This document shows, one piece after another, positions 1 to 6,635 of a stretch of 6,635 nt of DNA. Positions within the stretch are counted from its first letter, which is position 1, and every line of letters begins with the position of its first letter. The position numbers were made by a program, and so were the translations under genes. The DNA is from Anaerolineae bacterium (lineage in GTDB: Bacteria; Chloroflexota; Anaerolineae; B4-G1; DUEL01). The stretch covers positions 10,870 through 17,504 of the forward strand of contig JAOZPF010000023.1 in assembly GCA_029932895.1 (NCBI GenBank). Direction: 5' to 3'. Under the pieces are notes generated by a model. It was given only the letters and a program-made list of their open reading frames with translations, did not search any database and was not told the origin of the DNA.

Positions 1-1417
1 CTTCGGAGAGCGGCATCTGGTCCGCCAGCCGCTCCACCGCCTCCTGGACCCGTTCACCCAGCGTCAATTCCCGCACCTCCTGGGGGCTGATATCGGCCGC
101 AGCGTACCCGATAGCCGTGACGAAAATCGTCAGATCGCCGCTCCCTATCGGCTCCTCGGCCACTTCTCCTGATTCGAAACTGGCCGCGACCAACCGGTAT
201 CCCTGCGGCACACGACGGGTCAGCGCCGCATACGCCACCGCTTTCGCATTGTCCCAATCCGCCGCCATCCCGGTGATCAGCAGCCGCATATGCAAGCCCA
301 CCGTATCGGCCCGCTCATTGAGGAAGCGATTGTAGGCCACCTCGCTGGCCTGCACCTCCAGGGATTGATAGGGCATAAACTCGGTCGGCTCCAGATAGAC
401 TTGCAGCCCCTGGTACGCCTCGTCCAGCAGTTGCACCGTCAGCAGCTCCCGCGCCCGGTCCATATCCGCCTGGGAGACAGCCCGTGCCTCCTGCGTGGCC
501 CCGCCCACAGTCGGCGTCGGGTTGGTGACGCGGAGGGAAAAGGCGAGAAATCCCTCGATGCGGTTGATCTGGTTGACCCCCACATTCCCCGCCGGGCCGG
601 CGTCCACGGCCTCGATGGGGACCGGAACCTGACCCAATGGTGGCACAACCGCGTCCTGGGCCGTCACAAAGCGCACTGGGAAGCCTCCTGCGGAGGTGCG
701 GACCACCGTGCCGGAGGGAATCGGCACGTCCTGGTCCAGCAGATTGGTGAAGAGCACCTCGCCAGTGGCCCGGCCGGAGGAAAAGGCTGCCTCGCCCGTT
801 GTCTCGACCTCCAGGTAACCCTCAAAGTAATCCCCCACGCGCCGGGCGGGGATCAGGCTCGCCGTCGTATCGACCGTCTCGGCGTCCAGGGACACCGAGA
901 CCGGAGTGACGACCTGGAGCATCTCGCCCGCCGGGACGAGAGTGATGGTCGCGCGGGGCACGACGACATAGGCGGAGCCGACGAGCAAGATGATGGTGGC
1001 CACAAAGATGAGAACGCGCACCCCCAGGCCAACCCGGCGCGCCCACGACGGCAAAGCCCGCCCCGGGGGCGGCCAGATTCGTATCGGCTCCTCCCACCAT
1101 GCAGGCCGGGGCGGGTCGGGCAGCACATCCTCCGCGCTGGCCCACTCGGGGGTCGCCTCGGCGCGGGCGATCGATGCAAAGGCGACGAGTCCACCGCTGC
1201 GGATCAGCGACCGCCGCTCGGGGTCCCTGCTGACAAAAGCGACCGTCAACCCAAACCGCTCCGCCTCCCGTCGCACCAACTGGACATCGAGCGGGCGAAG
1301 GGGAAAGCCAGCCTCCCAATCCAGCACCAGCAGGACCCTGGGGTCCTGCGCGCGGCGCAGCCGGTCGCGCAGGGCCGCCCAATCGTCCTCTTCGTGGAGG
1401 TAAATGATCTCTGTCAC
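1..1417 (-). CDS. Single-pass membrane protein with baseplate J/gp47-like outer domain (C-terminus cut off by window edge)
   Basis: The frame is open for 472 codons and runs off the left edge. The GTG start is chosen because the product then opens TEIIYLHEEDDWAALRDRL, a natural first strand and helix, and no other start lies between the alaS stop and it. No good Shine-Dalgarno is visible, so coupling to alaS is likely. Residues 1-85 look like an alternating alpha/beta domain (strands near 4-7, 28-32, 58-62 and 77-81). Residues 100-125 are a Pro/Trp-rich linker. Residues 135-153 form one transmembrane helix preceded by R127, R128 and R134, which puts the N-terminus in the cytoplasm. Outside, residues 220-285 carry the pattern IPSGTVVRT ... 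GNVGVNQI, typical of the Baseplate_J family (gp47/JayE), followed by an acidic helical segment near 315-335 and a further mixed region to 472. Judging from relatives as I remember them, only a few tens of residues are missing. The function is unknown. No tail genes surround it, so a chromosomal envelope role is more likely than a phage one. Confidence 0.82.
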   Translation of the reverse strand, partial: MTEIIYLHEEDDWAALRDRLRRAQDPRVLLVLDWEAGFPLRPLDVQLVRREAERFGLTVAFVSRDPERRSLIRSGGLVAFASIARAEATPEWASAEDVLPDPPRPAWWEEPIRIWPPPGRALPSWARRVGLGVRVLIFVATIILLVGSAYVVVPRATITLVPAGEMLQVVTPVSVSLDAETVDTTASLIPARRVGDYFEGYLEVETTGEAAFSSGRATGEVLFTNLLDQDVPIPSGTVVRTSAGGFPVRFVTAQDAVVPPLGQVPVPIEAVDAGPAGNVGVNQINRIEGFLAFSLRVTNPTPTVGGATQEARAVSQADMDRARELLTVQLLDEAYQGLQVYLEPTEFMPYQSLEVQASEVAYNRFLNERADTVGLHMRLLITGMAADWDNAKAVAYAALTRRVPQGYRLVAASFESGEVAEEPIGSGDLTIFVTAIGYAAADISPQEVRELTLGERVQEAVERLADQMPLSE

Positions 1418-1438
1418 TGGGACATCGCACCCACAGGC

Positions 1439-4192
<2,754 letters not shown>

Positions 4193-4200
4193 CGGAATCG

Positions 4201-4205
4201 CCTCC
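4201..4205 (-). promoter_or_regulatory. Ribosome binding site of alaS
   Basis: The minus strand reads GGAGG, 8 nt before the ATG at 4192-4190. It is a full core Shine-Dalgarno at good spacing and decides the start of alaS against the longer in-frame alternative at 4249. Confidence 0.88.
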
Positions 4206-4220
4206 AAAAACGTGGCGGTC

Positions 4221-4249
4221 ATTGTAGCGGAAAGAGGACAAACTGTCAA
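4221..4249 (-). promoter_or_regulatory. Sigma-70 promoter of alaS
   Basis: On the minus strand the -35 box is TTGACA (4249-4244, perfect consensus), the spacer is 17 bp, and the -10 box is TACAAT (4226-4221, five of six). Transcription should start near 4214, giving a leader of only about 20-25 nt. That leader just includes the GGAGG and leaves no room for a T-box or other long leader element. The promoter should also serve the baseplate-J-like gene downstream. Confidence 0.88.
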
Positions 4250-4280
4250 ACACTCGATCCGGAATCAGGTGAACGTGGTC

Positions 4281-4325
4281 AGCGGATCAAGCAGATTAAG
4301 CAGATTAAGCAGATGGAGCAGGCGG
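4281..4325. repeat. Degenerate 9-bp tandem repeat, five units
   Basis: Units on the plus strand are AGCGGATCA, AGCAGATTA, AGCAGATTA, AGCAGATGG and AGCAGGCGG. The two middle units are identical and the outer ones diverge step by step, as expected of an array growing by slippage. It begins 32 bp upstream of the alaS -35 box. It could be a passive microsatellite or an iteron-like protein-binding array; the sequence alone does not decide. Confidence 0.85.
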
Positions 4326-4426
4326 GGGGGTAGGGGTGCACCTGCGTGTGCGCCCGAATTGCAAGCGGTTCATCGGACAAACAAGCAGAAAGGTGTGGAA
4401 TGGAGGCTTTAGCCGGCAAGAGTCAA

Positions 4427-4455
4427 GGCTTTAGCCGGCCCTCCGCCTAAAAGCC
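4427..4455. repeat. Imperfect inverted repeat (hairpin)
   Basis: Arms 4427-4438 and 4443-4455 pair over 11 base pairs, with one bulged A at 4449, one C-C mismatch (4435/4446) and the four-base loop CCCT. No T-run follows on either strand, so it does not look like an intrinsic terminator. It is best read as the structured core of the surrounding repeat element. Confidence 0.65.
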
Positions 4456-4457
4456 CG

Positions 4458-4471
4458 ATTCCGGCCGGAAT
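4458..4471. repeat. Perfect 14-bp palindrome
   Basis: ATTCCGGCCGGAAT is a perfect dyad. It could bind a dimeric regulator, but because it overlaps the GGAATGGAGG repeat it is more simply part of the same element. It lies about 60 bp upstream of the candidate -35 box of the rightward gene. Confidence 0.6.
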
Positions 4472-4531
4472 GGAGGTATTGGAGAGAAATCTCAACCAGC
4501 ACCGAAACGGGCACCCGGTCACGACCGTTCT

Positions 4532-4560
4532 TTGTTCACCGGGCCGAATTGTGATATACT
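4532..4560 (+). promoter_or_regulatory. Candidate extended -10 promoter of the rightward gene
   Basis: TGA followed by TATACT (4552-4560) makes an extended -10 element with five of six bases in the hexamer. TTGTTC at 4532-4537, with a 17-bp spacer, is a weak -35 (three of six). Initiation would fall near 4566-4568, essentially at the ATG at 4569, which implies a leaderless or nearly leaderless transcript. The GGAG at 4561-4564 sits only 4 nt from the ATG and would be lost from such an RNA. Confidence 0.5.
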
Positions 4561-4568
4561 GGAGCGGT

Positions 4569-6635
4569 ATGCGAATCGCGTGGTGGTTTCTGGCTGCTGC
4601 GGCCCTTGTGGCCCTCGTCTGCTCTACGGTCATCGCCCAGGAAGCGGTCCCGACAATGGAGGTTGCCGTCGGGTTTGACGGTTACTGTCGGGGGGACGAC
4701 TGGTGCCCTATCTATGTCATCCTCTCCAACGAAGGGCCGCAGATCGAGGGCGAGTTGCGCATCACCCCCCCGGGGCAGGACAACGGCGACGTGTATACTA
4801 CCCCAGTCCTCCTCCCCCCTCATTCGCGCAAAGCGTACACGCTGATCGTGCCGCTGACGGGCAACCGAAGCGCACGGATGAAGGTATTGCTGACCGCCGA
4901 TGGGCACCACCAACTTGCCTCCCAGCAGGTCTCGTTCCGCTATGTCAATGCCCAAGACCGGCTCTACGGCGTCATCGGCCGCGACTCCTCCGCCCTCAAC
5001 TTTCTCAGTGACGTCGCGCCGTCCGGTCAGGGGGCAGCGGTCGCTCACCTGGATATCGCCACATTGCCACCATCCCCCCTGGGATGGAGAGGGCTGGACG
5101 TGCTGGTGCTGAACGATGTCGATACGACCTCTTTTTCCACCGACCAACTCCAGGCACTCGCGACCTGGCTCTCCCTGGGGGGACACCTGATCGTCGGCGG
5201 AGGGGCAAACGGCGCACAGACCGCAGCGGGCGTGACCGACCTGCTTCCGGTCACCATCGGCCCCGTGCGCACCGTGGACTCGCTAGCATCCCTGGGCCAC
5301 TATATCGGTGCCGATTCCCTCCCCGGTCACTATGCCATCACAGAGGCCACCCTGCGCGAAGGACAGCCCCTCGTCAGCCAGGACAGCCTGCTCCTCATCG
5401 CCCGCCGCGAGATCGGCGCGGGAACGGTGGACTATGTGGCCTATGACGCCGGGCTGAACCCTTTTGCGAACTGGGAGGACAACGTCCGCCTGTGGCGTTC
5501 CCTGGTCGAAACTGGCGTGACGCCCAGACAACGGCTGTCCGCCATCGATGGGTACAACGCCCGCGCGGCTGCTACAGCGATCCCAGGGATCAGACCCCCA
5601 TCTACCTGGCACCTGATCGCCTTCCTCCTCACTTACGCGGTGCTCGTCGGCCCGGTCAACTACCTCGTCCTGCGCAAGCTCGACCGGCGGGAACTGGCCT
5701 GGCTGACAGTCCCCCTCCTCGCCCTGGGGTTCACCATCTTGGCCTACGTGACCGGCTTCCAGATTCGCGGCCGTCTTCCCACCCTGCACCGCCTGGCGCT
5801 GGTGTACGGCCCCGAGGAAACCAACATTGGCGAAGTGACCGAGGTGGTGGGCCTATTCTCCCCCCGCCGAGCACAATACGACGTCCAGGTGGACTCGGGG
5901 GCCATCCGCCCCATACCCCCTACCCCATACAACGACACGAACAGCCTGACCCTGCGCGTCATCGAGGAAGGCGAGACCTGGACGGCGGATAACCTGCGCG
6001 CGAACGTCGGTCAGGTGCAAACGTTCATTGTGGAGGGGTTCACGCCGCTCACTCCGCCGCAGGCCCACCTGCAACTTGAGGTGGGCGAGCGAGGTGTCAT
6101 CCAGATCAGGGGAAGCCTGCGTAACGGCCCGATCCCCCTGCAGAGCGCGGTCCTGGTGGTGGGCCAACACGAGATCAGCCTGGGCACCCTGGAGGCGGGG
6201 CAGACGATCACCAACATAAGCGCGGGCGGCCTCAAAATGACGCCCAGCGGGGAACTCGAGACCACCACTCCCTTCCGGGCGACGATTGGCTTAGAGTCCC
6301 CCCCCGGCTCACCGGACGACCCCGAGTACCAACGGCAGCTGTGGCTCAACGCAATTCTGGCGGACAATTGGTCCAGCTTGGAACCGGACATCTACCTTGT
6401 TGGCTGGGGTGACCAAGCGCCACTGGACGTCGGATTGGCGGGCCGGCCCGCGCGCACTTCTGACCTCGTCCTCTACGTCTTCGAGCTACCGGTGGTCCCA
6501 CCGGAATCGGGGGAGAACCTGACCATCACACCGGCGCTGATCGCCCGCCGGCCCGAAGAGCCTTCCGGCTACGTCGAGATGACGGACTCTAGCTTCCAGC
6601 TCAGCGCCGGGGCCTCGCTTGTCCTGCGCTTTAGA
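4569..6635 (+). CDS. Exported two-helix membrane protein with glutamine-amidotransferase-like domain (C-terminus cut off by window edge)
   Basis: The frame is open for 689 codons to the right edge with no stop. ATG at 4569 gives a signal peptide (1-23: R2, then WWFLAAAALVALVC, with a VIA cleavage site before Q24). Residues 30-127 look like an immunoglobulin-like beta domain with C40 and C46, the only cysteines after the signal peptide and possibly a disulfide. Residues about 130-320 form a Rossmann-like domain; DVLVLNDVDTTSFSTDQLQALATWLSLGGHLIVGGGAN (177-214, shown here as two segments: DVLVLNDVDTTSF and QALATWLSLGGHLIVGGGAN) matches class I amidotransferase-like folds but has no cysteine nucleophile, so catalysis by that chemistry is unlikely. 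Transmembrane helices at about 347-368 and 376-397 flank the basic loop RKLDRREL, which places the loop inside and both large parts outside. Residues 398-689 are beta-rich and Pro/Gly-rich. I know similar proteins beside ABC-transporter or DUF58/MoxR genes, but no such neighbour is visible here. The function is unknown. It is transcribed away from alaS. Confidence 0.85.
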   Translation, partial: MRIAWWFLAAAALVALVCSTVIAQEAVPTMEVAVGFDGYCRGDDWCPIYVILSNEGPQIEGELRITPPGQDNGDVYTTPVLLPPHSRKAYTLIVPLTGNRSARMKVLLTADGHHQLASQQVSFRYVNAQDRLYGVIGRDSSALNFLSDVAPSGQGAAVAHLDIATLPPSPLGWRGLDVLVLNDVDTTSFSTDQLQALATWLSLGGHLIVGGGANGAQTAAGVTDLLPVTIGPVRTVDSLASLGHYIGADSLPGHYAITEATLREGQPLVSQDSLLLIARREIGAGTVDYVAYDAGLNPFANWEDNVRLWRSLVETGVTPRQRLSAIDGYNARAAATAIPGIRPPSTWHLIAFLLTYAVLVGPVNYLVLRKLDRRELAWLTVPLLALGFTILAYVTGFQIRGRLPTLHRLALVYGPEETNIGEVTEVVGLFSPRRAQYDVQVDSGAIRPIPPTPYNDTNSLTLRVIEEGETWTADNLRANVGQVQTFIVEGFTPLTPPQAHLQLEVGERGVIQIRGSLRNGPIPLQSAVLVVGQHEISLGTLEAGQTITNISAGGLKMTPSGELETTTPFRATIGLESPPGSPDDPEYQRQLWLNAILADNWSSLEPDIYLVGWGDQAPLDVGLAGRPARTSDLVLYVFELPVVPPESGENLTITPALIARRPEEPSGYVEMTDSSFQLSAGASLVLRFR

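Larger units (their letters stand above)
4397..4476. repeat. Composite intergenic repeat (REP-like element)
   Basis: GGAATGGAGG occurs at 4397-4406 and again at 4467-4476, so direct repeats bound an 80-bp unit. Inside it AGGCTTTAGCCGGC occurs twice, at 4404-4417 and 4426-4439, with starts 22 bp apart. The second copy forms one arm of a hairpin and is followed by a palindrome. Such GGCTTTAGCC/GGCTAAAGCC modules resemble small dispersed intergenic repeats of bacterial genomes; that they recur elsewhere in this genome is inference, because only this window is visible. Confidence 0.6.
4193..4568. other. Divergent intergenic region between alaS and the exported-protein gene
   Basis: This 376-bp stretch separates two diverging genes. 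From left to right it holds the alaS ribosome binding site and promoter (4201-4249), a degenerate 9-bp tandem array (4281-4325), a G-rich tract with the palindrome GGTGCACC (4324-4342), a composite repeat with hairpin and palindrome (4397-4476), and a candidate promoter of the rightward gene (4532-4560). Short open frames that enter it from alaS on the plus strand (ending at 4333 and 4412) translate the repeats into low-complexity peptides and have no coding support. I see no tRNA, small-RNA or riboswitch signature. Confidence 0.8.

Noticed and set aside
1..1417. Prophage or tailocin remnant
   Set aside because: Only the J-like domain recalls phage. It is fused to a membrane anchor, sits in an operon with alaS, and no other tail, capsid or lysis gene is in the window.
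822..1430. 202-codon minus-strand frame starting just after alaS
   Set aside because: It lies in another frame of the same strand as the real gene at 1417, is Arg/Pro/Gly-rich and low in complexity, and ends without any recognisable feature.
4324..4336. G-quadruplex in the G-rich tract
   Set aside because: Only a run of seven and a run of four G are adjacent. Four separate runs of three cannot be formed without splitting the first run with minimal loops, so the case is weak.
4193..4568. T-box riboswitch upstream of alaS
   Set aside because: The promoter leaves a leader of only about 20-25 nt, and no T-box consensus or terminator/antiterminator pair is present on the minus strand.
4569..4622. 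Lipoprotein signal at C18 of the exported protein
   Set aside because: The residues before C18 are A15-L16-V17, with V rather than G, A or S directly before the cysteine. A signal peptidase I site at VIA before Q24 fits better.
4536..5186. 216-codon minus-strand frame
   Set aside because: It is antisense to the signal peptide and amidotransferase-like part of the rightward gene. It has no ribosome binding site or domain of its own.

Overview
The window looks like an ordinary chromosomal segment of a GC-rich bacterium, most likely a member of the Chloroflexota (Anaerolineae or a related class). This is inferred from the general look of the alanyl-tRNA synthetase and from its neighbour, a one-helix membrane protein carrying a baseplate-J-like outer domain, a combination I associate with that phylum. 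No database search was possible, so the placement is tentative. There are no phage structural genes, transposases, CRISPR arrays, rRNAs or tRNAs.

Layout. Two transcription units diverge from a 376-bp intergenic region (4193-4568). Leftward runs a complete alaS (4192-1439, 917 residues) from a near-consensus sigma-70 promoter with a very short leader. Twenty-one bases after its stop, in the same reading frame, a GTG-initiated gene begins (1417 down to the window edge). It has an N-terminal cytoplasmic alpha/beta domain, one transmembrane helix and a baseplate-J/gp47-like extracytoplasmic domain, and it is cut off at its C-terminal end. Rightward, from 4569 to the right edge, is a long gene for an exported protein: a signal peptide, an N-terminal beta domain with a CX5C pair, a glutamine-amidotransferase-like Rossmann domain without a nucleophilic cysteine, two transmembrane helices, and a large second extracytoplasmic beta-rich region. 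It is cut off at its C-terminus.

The intergenic region holds both promoters, a degenerate 9-bp tandem repeat lying 32 bp upstream of the alaS -35 box, and an ~80-bp composite repeat with a strong imperfect hairpin and a 14-bp perfect palindrome, probably a dispersed intergenic element.

How the genes relate. AlaRS charges tRNA-Ala in the cytoplasm. The baseplate-J-like protein is probably co-transcribed and translationally coupled to it, but no functional link is evident. The divergent gene encodes an envelope protein of unknown role. The least described items are the two envelope proteins. Both are open at one end, and both are real genes because their single long reading frames contain coherent signal, membrane and domain features.
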